Positions 48,675 to 58,298 of a stretch of 64,000 nt of DNA are shown here, one piece after another. Location of the stretch: NCBI RefSeq assembly GCF_030704685.1, contig NZ_JAUZDX010000005.1, positions 62,001-126,000 of the forward strand, written 5' to 3'. The notes under the pieces are model-generated. The model was not told where the DNA came from. It was given only the letters and a program-made list of their open reading frames with translations, and ran no database searches. The translations under genes and the position numbers were made by a program. Source of the DNA: Acidovorax sp. A1169 (GTDB taxonomy: Bacteria; Pseudomonadota; Gammaproteobacteria; Burkholderiales; Burkholderiaceae_C). Numbering within the stretch: the stretch's first letter is position 1; each line of letters starts with the position of its first letter.

Positions 48675-49655
48675 TCAGGCCAGGCGCAGGCCGCAGCCCG
48701 CAAAGGCTTCGCGCGTGGCGGCCATCTCGGCCTCGGTCATATTCAGCAGCGGCCGGCGCACCGGGCCGCCATGCTGGCCCAGCAGCTCCTGCCAGGCCTT
48801 GCCGTGCGCCTGCGGTTTGCCCGCGGGCTTGCTGGCGCGGAACGCCGCGCGCACCGGCTCCAGGCTGTCGCGCACCTTGCGCGCCTCGGCGTGCTGGCCG
48901 GCAAACGCCAGGCGGGTGTACTCGTTCATGCGCTGGTCGACCTTGGTCTGCAGCAGGAAGGGCGGCGTGGAGCAAAGGTAGAGCTTCCAATTGAGCTCGA
49001 TGATGTTCTCCAGCCAGTCTTCCTCGGAGGGGTTGCTCACCTGGATCTTGTGGCCGGCCAGTTCGGTCAGGCGCTTGTAGCGGGCGCGGTCGGCGCTGTA
49101 CTTGATGGCCACGATGTTGGGCAGGTCGGCGATGCGGTTGCACAGCTCGGGGCTCATGGTGTAGCCGCAGTCGGGGTGGTTCCACATGGCGATGCCGATG
49201 TCCAGCTGCTCCGACAGGTAACGGTAGTACTCGTAGATCGTCTCCTCGGTATCGGCACCGAAGTGCAGCACCGGGCTGTGCACGATCACGTAGTCGGCGC
49301 CCGCGTTGGCCGAGTGCCGCGCCAGGTCGAGCACCACGTCAAGGTTGGTGTCCGAGCACGAGGTGATGATGCCGCAGCGGCCGATGCCACCGCGGTTGCC
49401 CGCAGCCTGCGCGACCTCGACCGACAGGGTGATCAGGCGCTTGCGCTCCTGCACCGACATGGCGAAGAACTCGGCCTGCTTGCCCGCGATGAACAGGCCG
49501 CCGAGCTTCAGGTCGCGGATCCAGTGGTCCATGTTCTGGCGCAGCGCCTTCTCGTCGATGCGCAGCGCCTCGTCGAAGGGGGTGAGGTTGGCCGCCCAGA
49601 CGCCGACGAAATGTTCGCGTGCGTATTCCTTGGCTTCAGACTTTTGGTAATCCAT
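48675..49655 (-). CDS. Dihydrodipicolinate synthase/N-acetylneuraminate lyase family protein
   Basis: 326 residues of the class I aldolase family. The Schiff-base Lys is Lys185 in NIVAIKYSADR. LKLGGLFIAGKQAEFFAMSVQ corresponds to the G-T-T-G-E substrate loop but is altered (GKQAEF), and the conserved Tyr of the usual YY motif is replaced by VHSPVLHF, so it is neither DapA nor NanA. A pyruvate-linked aldolase or hydratase acting on a ring-cleavage product is inferred from its place between molybdenum hydroxylase genes. Confidence 0.82.
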   Translation of the reverse strand: MDYQKSEAKEYAREHFVGVWAANLTPFDEALRIDEKALRQNMDHWIRDLKLGGLFIAGKQAEFFAMSVQERKRLITLSVEVAQAAGNRGGIGRCGIITSCSDTNLDVVLDLARHSANAGADYVIVHSPVLHFGADTEETIYEYYRYLSEQLDIGIAMWNHPDCGYTMSPELCNRIADLPNIVAIKYSADRARYKRLTELAGHKIQVSNPSEEDWLENIIELNWKLYLCSTPPFLLQTKVDQRMNEYTRLAFAGQHAEARKVRDSLEPVRAAFRASKPAGKPQAHGKAWQELLGQHGGPVRRPLLNMTEAEMAATREAFAGCGLRLA

Positions 49656-49685
49656 GGTGTTTTCCTTTCAAGACATAGGTTCGGT

Positions 49686-51821
49686 TCATGCAGACTGGCC
49701 GCTCATCGCACGCCAGAACTGCTCGGAGGTGAGGGGAAACTGCAGCGCGCATTCGCCCAGCGGCGCCAGCGCATCGCGCGCCGCATTCATCAGCGCGGCC
49801 GGCACGCCGATGCACCCGGCCTCGCCCACGCCCTTGGCGCCCAGCAGGTTGTGCGGGCTGGGCGTGGAAAAGCTCTCGATGTCGATGGTCACCGGCATGT
49901 CGTCGGCGCGCGGCGCTGCGTAGTCCATCAGCGAGCCGGTCACAAGCTGGCCTGCGCCGTCGTAGACCAGGCGCTCCAGCATGGCCTGGCCCAGGCCCTG
50001 GGCTAGGCCGCCGATCAACTGGCCCTTGGCCAGCGCGGGGTGGACGATGTGGCCCGCGTCGTCGGCCCAGGTGATCTGCTCGATGGTGGGGCGGCCGGTG
50101 TCGCGGTCGACCGCCATGCACGCGATCACGCAGCCGTAGCTCCAGGCCTCACCGGCGGTGAAGCGGCCCTCCGAAGACAGGGGCAGCGCCTCGCCCGCCG
50201 CGCGCCGCGCCAGCAGGTCGCGGCAGGCCTGCACGATGGCGCTGCCCGCAATCGCTGTGCTGCGGCTCGCCAGTGCGCCCACGCCCGGGGGGCATAGGGC
50301 CGTGTCGCCGTAGACCACGGCGATGGCCTCTTCGGCCAGGCCCAGCGCTTCGCCAGCGATGCGCGCATAGGTGGTGCCATGGCCCTGGCCCTGCGCGGGT
50401 GATCCCGTGGCCACCGTCACGCGGCCGTCTGCGTGCCAGTCCACGCGTGCCGACTCCCAGCCCACGCCACAGGGCTCGACGTAAAGCGCCAGGCCAATGC
50501 CCACCACCTCGCCATCGGCGCGGCGCTTGCGCTGCGATTCACGCTGCGCCTCGTAGCCGAAGCGCTCGCAGGCCGTCTCCAGCGCGCGCCGGTAGTCTCC
50601 GCTGTCGTACACCTCGCCGGTGGGGGTGGTGTACGGCATGTCCACCGCTTCCACCAGGTTGCGCCGGCGCAGCTCCACGGGGTCGATGCCAGCGGCGCGC
50701 GCGGCCTGCTCGACCAGGGTTTCCATCAGCAGCGCGGCCTCGGGCCGGCCCGCGCCGCGGTAGATCGTGACCGGTGCCGTGTGCGCCAGGCCGGCACGGC
50801 CCTGCACGTCGAGCCGCGCCACGCGGTAGGGCCCGGGTAGGATGCGCGCGGTGTTGCGCAGCGGCACGACGGCCGAGAACGGCAGCCAGGCACCAAGCGT
50901 GAAATGCAGCTCGGCCTGCAGCGCAGCAAAGCGCCCTTGCGCCGTGACGGACAGCCGGCCCGCCAGGCGCGCACCGCGGCCATGCATGCCGGAGGTGAAC
51001 TCGTCCGAGCGCGTCGAAATCCAGCGCACCGAGGCACCCAGCCGGCGCGCGGCCAGGGGAATGGCCAGGTCTTCGGGACACAGCGAGGACTTGGCGCCAA
51101 ACGCGCCGCCCACATTGCCAGTGATGACGCGCACGTGCGCTTCGTCCCAGCCGAGCGCGGCGGCGATGTCGGCCTGCGCACGGGACGGCGACTGCGTGCC
51201 CAGGTGGACCGTGAGGCGGGCTGTTGCCGCATCGGCATCGCCATGCCAGTGCGCGAGCATGCCGCGCGGCTCCATCGACAGGGCCAGCACGCGCGGCACC
51301 TCCAGCGCGGCATGGACCTCGCTGGCCACGGCAGGATGGGCGCTTGATGCTTCGAAGTGGTGCACCACCTCGGTCACCGGGCTCGCACCGTCGAAGTCCA
51401 GCACGGGTGCCAGCGGTTCGATGTCGAGCTGCACGCAAGCCGCAGCCTGCTGCGCCTGGGCCAGCGAACGGGCGAGCACCAGCGCCACGGGCTGGCCGAC
51501 ATAGACCACCTCGCCGCGTGCCAGCGGTTCGATGCGCGGAATGCTGACCACGGGCAGCAGCGGGTTGGGCGGGGGCATGTGGACCACACGGCCGGCCTCC
51601 GACGGGGCCAGCAGGGTTGCGGCCGTGAGCACCGCCACCACACCGCCGGACTGTTCGGCCGCTTCGGTCGCGATGGAACGCAGTCGGCCGTGCGGCAAGG
51701 GTGAGCGCACGAACACCGCATGCAGCACGCCTTCGGCCACCACATCGCCGGTGTACTGCCCACGGCCCGTGAGCAGGGCGGGATCTTCGCGGCGAAGGGG
51801 GTGGAAGGCCTGGTTCAGCAT
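49686..51821 (-). CDS. Molybdenum hydroxylase large subunit (xanthine dehydrogenase family)
   Basis: 711 residues. FHPLRREDPALLTGRGQYTGD is the family start. GNVGGAFGAKSSLCPEDLA binds the molybdopterin cytosine dinucleotide, and the late GAKGVGEAGCIGVPAAL contains the expected catalytic Glu. The enzyme would add a water-derived oxygen to an N-heteroaromatic or similar ring. It forms a three-subunit complex with the proteins at 48158 and 46737, with an aldolase gene between, and is divergent from a LysR regulator. Confidence 0.92.
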   Translation of the reverse strand: MLNQAFHPLRREDPALLTGRGQYTGDVVAEGVLHAVFVRSPLPHGRLRSIATEAAEQSGGVVAVLTAATLLAPSEAGRVVHMPPPNPLLPVVSIPRIEPLARGEVVYVGQPVALVLARSLAQAQQAAACVQLDIEPLAPVLDFDGASPVTEVVHHFEASSAHPAVASEVHAALEVPRVLALSMEPRGMLAHWHGDADAATARLTVHLGTQSPSRAQADIAAALGWDEAHVRVITGNVGGAFGAKSSLCPEDLAIPLAARRLGASVRWISTRSDEFTSGMHGRGARLAGRLSVTAQGRFAALQAELHFTLGAWLPFSAVVPLRNTARILPGPYRVARLDVQGRAGLAHTAPVTIYRGAGRPEAALLMETLVEQAARAAGIDPVELRRRNLVEAVDMPYTTPTGEVYDSGDYRRALETACERFGYEAQRESQRKRRADGEVVGIGLALYVEPCGVGWESARVDWHADGRVTVATGSPAQGQGHGTTYARIAGEALGLAEEAIAVVYGDTALCPPGVGALASRSTAIAGSAIVQACRDLLARRAAGEALPLSSEGRFTAGEAWSYGCVIACMAVDRDTGRPTIEQITWADDAGHIVHPALAKGQLIGGLAQGLGQAMLERLVYDGAGQLVTGSLMDYAAPRADDMPVTIDIESFSTPSPHNLLGAKGVGEAGCIGVPAALMNAARDALAPLGECALQFPLTSEQFWRAMSGQSA

Positions 51822-51834
51822 GGATCGGATTAGA

Positions 51835-51882
51835 CCGACGCACCCCTCGTCGGGCAATCGCATAATTTTGAAAGACTTTGAA
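51835..51882. promoter_or_regulatory. Repeats in the LysR-molybdenum hydroxylase intergenic region
   Basis: The 82-bp divergent spacer has an inverted repeat CCGACG-N7-CGTCGG (51835-51853) and a direct repeat TTTGAA at 51867 and 51877, one helical turn apart. One or both could be the LysR binding site controlling both directions. No textbook T-N11-A palindrome is fully clear. Confidence 0.4.
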
Positions 51883-51903
51883 GTTTGCCGACACAATCGC
51901 GCC

Positions 51904-52824
51904 ATGGATCTTCTGGACAACCCCTCCAACCTCAGCCTGCGCCAGCTGCGCGCCTTCTGGCTCGTGGCGCACGAAGGCACCATGACCCGGGCAGCGGCGC
52001 GCATGCACCTGACGATCTCGGCGTTGTCGATGCTCGTGCGCACGCTGGAGGAAGAACTTGGCGTGCGCCTGTTCGAGCGCACCACGCGCCGCATCGAGCT
52101 GACCGAGGCCGGCCGCCAGTTTTTGCCCACGGTGCGCGACGTGTTCTTCGCGCTCGACTCGGGCCTGCAGACGCTGCAGGAAAGCAAGCGGCGCAAGAGC
52201 GAGCGGCTCTCGGTCGTGACCTCGCCGCTGCTGGCCGCCAGCCTGGTGCCCGAGGTCATCGCGCGCTTTCGCGAGCAGTTCCCCAACGTCACGGTGACGC
52301 TGGTGGATGCGCCCGTGGACCAGGTCGTGGCCCATGTGCGCGAGGGCAAGTCGGACTTCGGCATCTGCACCGCCGACCTGGCCTCGACGGACCTGGTCTC
52401 GCAGGTGCTCTACAAGGACACGCTGGTGCTGGCCTGCAGCCCCGACCACCCGCTGGCCGAACGGCGCGAAGCGAGCTGGGGCGACCTCACGGACCAGAGC
52501 CTGATCCTGCTGACCTCGAACACGGGCCTGCGCCGGCTGGCCGACCAGACCCTGGGCCAGCTCACGCTGCGCCTGAAGCCAGCCTTCGAGGTGGCCAACA
52601 TCCAGACCGCCGTCGGCCTGGTGGCGGCGGGCCTCGGGGTCTCGGTACTGCCGGCCTACAGCCTGTCGCGGGTCGATGGGCAGCGCGTGGTCTCGGTGCC
52701 GCTGACCGACCCCGTGGTGACGCGCGAAATCGTCGCGCTGTGCACCCGCGCACGGCCATTTTCAATGGCCGCTGAAGCATTCTTGAAGCTGTTCACAAAA
52801 TACGCGGACCAGACCACGATTTAG
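51904..52824 (+). CDS. LysR-family regulator
   Basis: 306 residues. The N-terminal helix-turn-helix (SLRQLRAFWLVAHEGTMTRAA, then SALSMLVRTLEEELGVRLFERTT) and a C-terminal periplasmic-binding-like effector domain are typical. It is transcribed away from the molybdenum hydroxylase gene and towards a Bug receptor, so it likely controls both arms of the cluster in response to the substrate. Confidence 0.93.
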   Translation: MDLLDNPSNLSLRQLRAFWLVAHEGTMTRAAARMHLTISALSMLVRTLEEELGVRLFERTTRRIELTEAGRQFLPTVRDVFFALDSGLQTLQESKRRKSERLSVVTSPLLAASLVPEVIARFREQFPNVTVTLVDAPVDQVVAHVREGKSDFGICTADLASTDLVSQVLYKDTLVLACSPDHPLAERREASWGDLTDQSLILLTSNTGLRRLADQTLGQLTLRLKPAFEVANIQTAVGLVAAGLGVSVLPAYSLSRVDGQRVVSVPLTDPVVTREIVALCTRARPFSMAAEAFLKLFTKYADQTTI

Positions 52825-52936
52825 GCGGATTTTCAGTCGGTTGTGCTGGTGTTGCCTCTGTTCAGCGCGGCAACGCGCCAGTACAAAAGTAAGGCGTTCC
52901 TACCATTTCGAACGCCCCACCCAAGGAAACCGATCC

Positions 52937-53983
52937 ATGAAACCCCTTTGCGGCCCCTGCCTGGTCACTCCTGCACCCACCCCGCTTTCATCGCCATCCA
53001 CCCTGTCCCGCCGCCAGGTGATGGCATGGGGCCTCGCCAGCACCGCCATGGGGCTGCAGAGCGCGCCGGCCCTGGCAAACACCTGGCCCTCCAAGCCCAT
53101 CAAGATCACGACGGCGGCCTCCACCGGCAGCGGGCCTGATGTTTCGCTGCGCCTGGTGGCCGAGCAGCTGTCGCGCCGCTGGGGCCAGCCTGTCATCGTC
53201 GACAACAAGCCCGGCGGCAACGGCGTCGTGGCGTTCAACTCCACGCGCAGCGCCGCCTCGGACGGCCATGAGCTGATCCACCTGGACAGCAGCATGCTGA
53301 CCTCCAACGTGCACCTGTACAGCCGCCTGCCCTACGACCCGCAGCGCGACTTTGCCCCGATCCGCCCGACGCTGCAGACCGACTTCTTCGTCGCGGTGGC
53401 CAAGGACAGCCCTTTCAAGTCCATCGACGACATCGTGCAGGCCGCCCAGGCGGCGCCGGAGCGCGTCACCTACGGCTCGTGGGGCCTGGGCAGCCCGGGC
53501 CACCTGGGCGCGCTGCGCCTGCTGGCCGCCACCAACACGCGCATGACGCATGTTCCCTACAAGGAAATCCCGCAGCTGTTCGCAGCCGTGGCCACCGGCG
53601 AGGTGCAGTGGGCGCTGGGCAGCATCGCGAGCGCCGGGCCCATGGAGAAGTCGGGCCGCATCCGCTTCGTGGGCGTGGCAGCAGCGCAACCCTCGCCCTT
53701 TGCGCCCGGCGTGCCCGGCATGGCCGCATCGGCACAGGCCAAGGCCTTCGTGGCCAATGCCTGGTTCGGCCTGATCGCCCCCCGCAGCACCCCCAAGCCC
53801 CTGCGCGAGAGGATCGCTGCGGACATCACCGAGATACTCGCCACGCCGGACATTGCCGACCGCTACCGCACGCTGGGCTACAACCGCTTCGACCAGAAGC
53901 CCGACGAGTTCGGCGAGTACATTGGCCGGGAGACACAGCTGTGGAGCCGCGTGATCGCCGATGCCAAATTGAAGCTGGACTAG
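52937..53983 (+). CDS. Bug/TctC-family periplasmic receptor with twin-arginine signal
   Basis: 348 residues. The long N-terminus contains STLSRRQVMAWGLAS, a plausible Tat signal, cut after ALAN. IKITTAASTGSGPDVSLRLVAEQL and VDNKPGGNGVVAFN are Bug motifs although the first is divergent. Presumably it binds the substrate of the adjoining degradation cluster. It lies between LysR and an extradiol dioxygenase, on the same strand. Confidence 0.88.
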   Translation: MKPLCGPCLVTPAPTPLSSPSTLSRRQVMAWGLASTAMGLQSAPALANTWPSKPIKITTAASTGSGPDVSLRLVAEQLSRRWGQPVIVDNKPGGNGVVAFNSTRSAASDGHELIHLDSSMLTSNVHLYSRLPYDPQRDFAPIRPTLQTDFFVAVAKDSPFKSIDDIVQAAQAAPERVTYGSWGLGSPGHLGALRLLAATNTRMTHVPYKEIPQLFAAVATGEVQWALGSIASAGPMEKSGRIRFVGVAAAQPSPFAPGVPGMAASAQAKAFVANAWFGLIAPRSTPKPLRERIAADITEILATPDIADRYRTLGYNRFDQKPDEFGEYIGRETQLWSRVIADAKLKLD

Positions 53984-54021
53984 CAAGCGCGGCCGGAAAA
54001 AATGACGGAGACAAAAAGAAG

Positions 54022-54888
54022 ATGATTGCACTCAAGGACATCAGCTACGTGCGCCTTGGCACGCGCGACCTCGACGGCGCCTGCCGCTATGCCAACGACA
54101 TCCTGGGCCTGCGCGAAGGGCAGCGCTACGGGCCGCCCCGGCATGGCAAGGCCGTGGGCTTTCGCAGCGATGCGCGCGAGCAGACGCTGGTGTACTTCGA
54201 CGGGGACCCTGCGGACCACACGACCGGTTTCGAGATCACGTCCATGGACGCGCTGCAGTCCGCCGCAGCCGAGCTCGAACGCCTGGGCCACGCAGTGCGC
54301 GAGGGCCGTGCCGACGAGTGCGAGCAGCGCCGCGTGCAGGCCTTCATCGGCTTCAACGACCCGAGCGGCAACGCCATCGAGCTGGCGGTCGCGCCCTTCC
54401 ACAGCGGCGTGCGTTTCTTTCCGACGCGCGACACGGGCAACACCGGTTTCTCGCACGTGGGGCTGCGCAGCACCGACCCGGCGCGCGACGAGCGCTTCTG
54501 GACCACGGTGCTCAGTGCCAAGGTCAGCGACCGCATCGGCGCCGCCCCCTTGCTGCGCATCGACGAGGTGCACCACAAGATCGCACTGTTCCCTTCGGGC
54601 TATGCCGGCGTGCAGCACATCAACCACCAGGTGGCGTCGATCGACGACTTGATGCGCGCCTGGTATCTGCTGCAGTCGCGCGGCGTGCGCGTGGTGTTCG
54701 GCCCGGGCAAGCATCCGACCTCGGGCGCGATGTTCCTCTACTTCGAGGGGCCGGACGGCATGGTCTACGAATTCTCGAGCGGCGTGCGCATGGTCACCGA
54801 CCCGGATGCACCACCGCGCCAGTTCCCGTTCCACCCGACGTCGTTCTGCATGTGGGGATCGGTGCCCGACATTCCGGAATTCCGCTGA
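54022..54888 (+). CDS. Type I extradiol ring-cleavage dioxygenase (two VOC domains)
   Basis: 288 residues in two vicinal-oxygen-chelate modules. The C-terminal module carries the probable iron ligands His145 (GFSHVGLRS), His202 (INHQVASIDD) and Glu250 (MVYEFSSG), and the second-shell His231 and Tyr240 in GPGKHPTSGAMFLYFEGPDG, the BphC-like pattern. It would cleave a catecholic or dihydroxy-heteroaromatic ring next to the hydroxyls. It follows the Bug gene by 38 bp and is probably co-transcribed with it. Confidence 0.88.
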   Translation: MIALKDISYVRLGTRDLDGACRYANDILGLREGQRYGPPRHGKAVGFRSDAREQTLVYFDGDPADHTTGFEITSMDALQSAAAELERLGHAVREGRADECEQRRVQAFIGFNDPSGNAIELAVAPFHSGVRFFPTRDTGNTGFSHVGLRSTDPARDERFWTTVLSAKVSDRIGAAPLLRIDEVHHKIALFPSGYAGVQHINHQVASIDDLMRAWYLLQSRGVRVVFGPGKHPTSGAMFLYFEGPDGMVYEFSSGVRMVTDPDAPPRQFPFHPTSFCMWGSVPDIPEFR

Positions 54889-54900
54889 GCGTCTCTTCGA

Positions 54901-55458
54901 TCACTCCGCAGCAGCCACGCGCTCCATCAGTGCCAGGTAGTGCGGCAGCGGCGGCGTGGCGCGGCCCGGCACCTTGGCCAGGTCGTCGTAGCGGCGCAGG
55001 CGGATGGCCTCCTGCGCAAAGGCCTGCTCGGCAAACCGGGCGCATTCGACCAGGCCGTAGGCGCCGCCCTGCAGCTCCAGGCTGTGCTGCGACGCGGGCG
55101 AGAGCGAGGCCCAGTAGTCAGCGTCCACTGCGCACAGGTAGCGCTTGGCATCGACGTGCATGCGGATGGGCTCCAGCACCGCCTCGGGCAGCACGCCGCG
55201 CAGGAACGGCAGGGCCACGTACTGGTGCAGGTCGTCGTGGCGCGGTGCACGGGCTTCGTGCTCGGACGCGGCGGGGGCCAGCAGGTGGCCCAGGTCGTGC
55301 AACAGGGCCGCGACGACGGTGGCAGGGGTCTCACCGGCTTCCTCGGCCAGGAGGGCGCATTGCAGCGCATGGTCGAGCTGGCTCACGGCCTCGCGGCCGT
55401 ATTGCTTCTGGCCGCGCTCGGTGAGCAGCAGGGCGATGTCGTGCTGGGTCAGTGCCAT
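54901..55458 (-). CDS. PhnZ-like HD-domain phosphonate oxygenase
   Basis: 185 residues, the size of PhnZ. Metal ligands of PhnZ (His34, His58, Asp59, His80, His104, Asp161) have counterparts at His30, His54, Asp55, His78 (or His74), His101 and Asp158; the Tyr24/Glu27 latch corresponds to Tyr20/Glu23. PhnZ and TmpB use a mixed-valence di-iron centre and oxygen to cleave the C-P bond of 1-hydroxy phosphonates. It is the last gene after phnCDE. No 2-oxoglutarate-dependent partner (PhnY/TmpA) is in the window. Confidence 0.85.
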   Translation of the reverse strand: MALTQHDIALLLTERGQKQYGREAVSQLDHALQCALLAEEAGETPATVVAALLHDLGHLLAPAASEHEARAPRHDDLHQYVALPFLRGVLPEAVLEPIRMHVDAKRYLCAVDADYWASLSPASQHSLELQGGAYGLVECARFAEQAFAQEAIRLRRYDDLAKVPGRATPPLPHYLALMERVAAAE

Positions 55459-55469
55459 GGTGAGAAGCC

Positions 55470-56276
55470 TCAGATCATGGTCTTGCGGATGCGGGCGGAG
55501 ACCACGTCGATCAGGCTCACCGTCACCACGATGATGAGCATCACGGCACAGGTCTCGGCGTACTGGAAGCCGCGGATGATCTCCCACAGCACCACGCCGA
55601 TGCCGCCGGCCCCCACCATGCCCACCACCGAAGCCGAGCGCACATTGGCCTCGAAGCGGTAGAGCGTGTAGGAGATCCACAGCGGGATCACCTGGGGGAT
55701 CACGCCGTAGATGATCTCGTGCAGGGCGCTCGCCCCCGTGGAGCGGATGCCTTCCACGGGCTGCGGATCGATGGCCTCCACGGCCTCGGAGAACAGCTTG
55801 GCCAGCGTGCCCGTAGTGTGGATCCACAGCGCCAGCACGCCGGCGAAAGGGCCCAGGCCCACGGCCACCACGAAGAGCATGGCGAAGACCATCTCGTTGA
55901 TGGCACGGCAGGCGTCGAGCACGCGGCGCACCGGCTGGTTCACCCACCAGGGCGCGATATTGGACGAGGCCAGCAGCGCCAGCGGCACGGCGGTGACCAC
56001 CGCGAGCGCCGTGCCCCACAGCGCGATTTGCAGGGTGACCAGCATCTCCTGCACGTAGATCTGCCACTGCCCAAAGTTGGGCGGGAAGAACTCGGCCGCG
56101 TACTGGGCCATGTTGCCCGAATCCTTGATGAGGTCGAGCGGGCGCATGTCGGCGCCCTTCCAGGACGCGGCCAGCACCACCAGCAGGATACCCCAGGACA
56201 AGTACCAGGCGAGGCTGCGCTTGGGCGCAGTGGTGCTCGCGAGGGTCGCGAGCGAGGGGGTCAGTGCAGAAGACAT
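55470..56276 (-). CDS. phnE: Phosphonate ABC transporter permease
   Basis: 268 residues with about six membrane helices. [29 protein letters not shown] is the PhnE coupling loop, and [31 protein letters not shown] is conserved. Third gene of phnCDE, 40 bp after phnD. It imports phosphonates, or phosphite or phosphate esters, across the inner membrane. Confidence 0.95.
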   Translation of the reverse strand: MSSALTPSLATLASTTAPKRSLAWYLSWGILLVVLAASWKGADMRPLDLIKDSGNMAQYAAEFFPPNFGQWQIYVQEMLVTLQIALWGTALAVVTAVPLALLASSNIAPWWVNQPVRRVLDACRAINEMVFAMLFVVAVGLGPFAGVLALWIHTTGTLAKLFSEAVEAIDPQPVEGIRSTGASALHEIIYGVIPQVIPLWISYTLYRFEANVRSASVVGMVGAGGIGVVLWEIIRGFQYAETCAVMLIIVVTVSLIDVVSARIRKTMI

Positions 56277-56316
56277 GGTGGGGCTGGCCGGATGCGTTGC
56301 GTGCTTGCTTGTTTGC

Positions 56317-57264
56317 TTACTTCAGGGAGGCCAGTTGCTGGTCGATCTCGGCCAGGCGGGTCTTCTTGTCGCCATCGGCCAGAGTGGCGTCGGCCTCGAT
56401 CTTGTTGCGCTTGCCGAACAGGTCGAGCTGGCGGATGGGCGTGAGCTGCGCGTTGGTCGATGGCTTGAAGCCCGAAAGCTTGGATATCTTCATGACGATC
56501 TCCTTCTCGCGCGCGTCGGTCTTGGCGTAGTTGTAGAAGAAGTCCTTGATCTTGGCCTTGAGCGGCTCGGGCAGATCTTTGCGCATCACGAGCGGATCGA
56601 GCGCGATCAGCGGCGAGGTCCAGACGATCTTGATGTCCTTGAACTTCTCGGGTTGGCGTTCCTTGATCTTCTCGAGGTTTTCGCTGTTGTTGGTGGCCAC
56701 GTCGACCTGCTTGTTGGCCACGGCCAGGGCATTGGTCTCGTGGTTGGCGCTGCGCGCAATCTTGAAATGGGTCTTGGCGTCGATCTTGTTCTGTGCAAAG
56801 GCGTAGTAGCCGGGCACCAGGAAACCCGAGGTCGAGTTGGGATCGCCGTTGCCAAAGCTCAGCGACTTGCCGTTCTTGAGCACGTCGTCCAGCGTGGCCA
56901 GGGGGCTGTCCTTGTGCACGATCAGGTGCGAGTAGTAGCCCTGGGTGCCATCGGCGTTGACCATCTGCGCAAACACTTCGCCATTGGCGCGGTCCACCGC
57001 CTCCATGGCTGACTTGTTGCCCAGCCATGCGACCTGCATCTTGTTGAAGCGCATGGCTTCAATGAGGCCGGCATAGTCGGAGGCGAAGAAAGCACTGATC
57101 TTCAGGCCCGTCTGCTTGGCCATGTCGTCCAGCAGGGGCTGCCAGTCGGCCTTGAGGTTCTGCGAGGCTTCGGTCGAGATCATGCCGAAGTTGATGTCCT
57201 GGGCGAGGGCGCCCGTGGTCATGCCCAGGCCAAGGGCCAGGGCTGCGCACAGTTTCTTGATCAT
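56317..57264 (-). CDS. phnD: Phosphonate ABC transporter periplasmic binding protein
   Basis: 315 residues with a Sec signal ([21 protein letters not shown]). [25 protein letters not shown] starts the mature PhnD, and [16 protein letters not shown] is the characteristic ligand-binding stretch. Close similarity to PhnD rather than PtxB or PstS suggests phosphonate specificity, though sequence does not fix the ligand. Confidence 0.95.
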   Translation of the reverse strand: MIKKLCAALALGLGMTTGALAQDINFGMISTEASQNLKADWQPLLDDMAKQTGLKISAFFASDYAGLIEAMRFNKMQVAWLGNKSAMEAVDRANGEVFAQMVNADGTQGYYSHLIVHKDSPLATLDDVLKNGKSLSFGNGDPNSTSGFLVPGYYAFAQNKIDAKTHFKIARSANHETNALAVANKQVDVATNNSENLEKIKERQPEKFKDIKIVWTSPLIALDPLVMRKDLPEPLKAKIKDFFYNYAKTDAREKEIVMKISKLSGFKPSTNAQLTPIRQLDLFGKRNKIEADATLADGDKKTRLAEIDQQLASLK

Positions 57265-57322
57265 GGATGGCTCCAGAGAGGTGACAACGGTAGGGGAGAA
57301 GGGAAGCAAAAGGCAGGGAACT

Positions 57323-58186
57323 TCAGGCGGCCTGGGCCAGCGGCTGGGCTGCCCAGCCAGAAGCCGGCTGCTGCGCCGGTGCAGGCACCACGGCCATGGG
57401 CAGGCTGGCGCCCAGGATCTCTTCGGCCTGCACGCCATAGAGCTCGCGCAGCAGCGCCGGCGTGAGGGCGGCCGAGGGGCCGTCGTACACCACGCGGCCC
57501 TGGTGCAGGGCGACCACGCGGGGGCAGTACTTGATGGCCACGTCCACCTGGTGCAGCGAGACGACGACGGTGCTGCCGTCCTCGCGGTTGATGCGCGCCA
57601 GGATGTCCATGACCTTGCGCGAGGATTCGGGGTCCAGCGAGGCGATGGGCTCGTCGGCCAACACCACCTTGGCGCCCTGCACCAAGGTGCGCGCAATGGC
57701 GGCGCGCTGCTGCTGCCCGCCCGAGAGGGTGGAGGCACGCTGCGCGTGGCAGTCGGCAATGCCCACGCGGGCCAGGGCCTCGAGCGCCAGGGCGCGCTCG
57801 TGCGGGCGGAACACGCGCAGCCAGCCGCGCCATTTCGGCGTGCGGTGCAGCATGCCCACAAGCACGTTCATCATCACGGGCAAGCGGTCGACCAGGTTGA
57901 ACTGCTGGAACACGAAGCCCACCTGCGAGCGCACATTGCGGATGTCGCGGTGGATGCGCCCGCCCTGCTGCACGCAGCGGCCATCGACCTCGATCAGCGA
58001 GTGGCTGTCGCCATCGGCCACCACCAGGCCGGCCACATGGCGCAGCAGCGTGGACTTGCCCGAGCCCGAGGCGCCGATCAGCGCCACCATCTCCCCGGAA
58101 TGCACCGTGAGGTCGATGTCGCGCAACGCGTGCTTGCCGTTGGCAAAATGCTTGTTCAGTTGTTCGATACGCAGGGCGATGGGCAT
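57323..58186 (-). CDS. phnC: Phosphonate ABC transporter ATPase
   Basis: 287 residues. Walker [34 protein letters not shown] (PhnC-type), signature [15 protein letters not shown] and Walker [13 protein letters not shown] are present. A 30-residue Ala/Pro-rich tail is longer than usual. ATG 58186 is preferred; TTG 58198 is in frame. First gene after the Pho box. Confidence 0.95.
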   Translation of the reverse strand: MPIALRIEQLNKHFANGKHALRDIDLTVHSGEMVALIGASGSGKSTLLRHVAGLVVADGDSHSLIEVDGRCVQQGGRIHRDIRNVRSQVGFVFQQFNLVDRLPVMMNVLVGMLHRTPKWRGWLRVFRPHERALALEALARVGIADCHAQRASTLSGGQQQRAAIARTLVQGAKVVLADEPIASLDPESSRKVMDILARINREDGSTVVVSLHQVDVAIKYCPRVVALHQGRVVYDGPSAALTPALLRELYGVQAEEILGASLPMAVVPAPAQQPASGWAAQPLAQAA

Positions 58187-58231
58187 GGCGGATTCCAAGT
58201 CGTCTATACAAATGCAGTGTGGAAGGCGGCT

Positions 58232-58249
58232 GTGACAGTGCTTTGACAG
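58232..58249 (-). promoter_or_regulatory. Pho box upstream of phnC
   Basis: On the minus strand CTGTCAAAGCACTGTCAC consists of two 7-bp CTGTCAN repeats separated by 4 bp, the exact layout of a PhoB-binding Pho box. It lies 46 bp upstream of the phnC start in the only sizeable gap of the island, so phnCDE and the HD gene should be induced by phosphate starvation. Confidence 0.82.
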
Positions 58250-58298
58250 TTGCGGGAAATTTGCATGTCATCGCTGCTGCCAGCGGCGGGCGGTCCGT

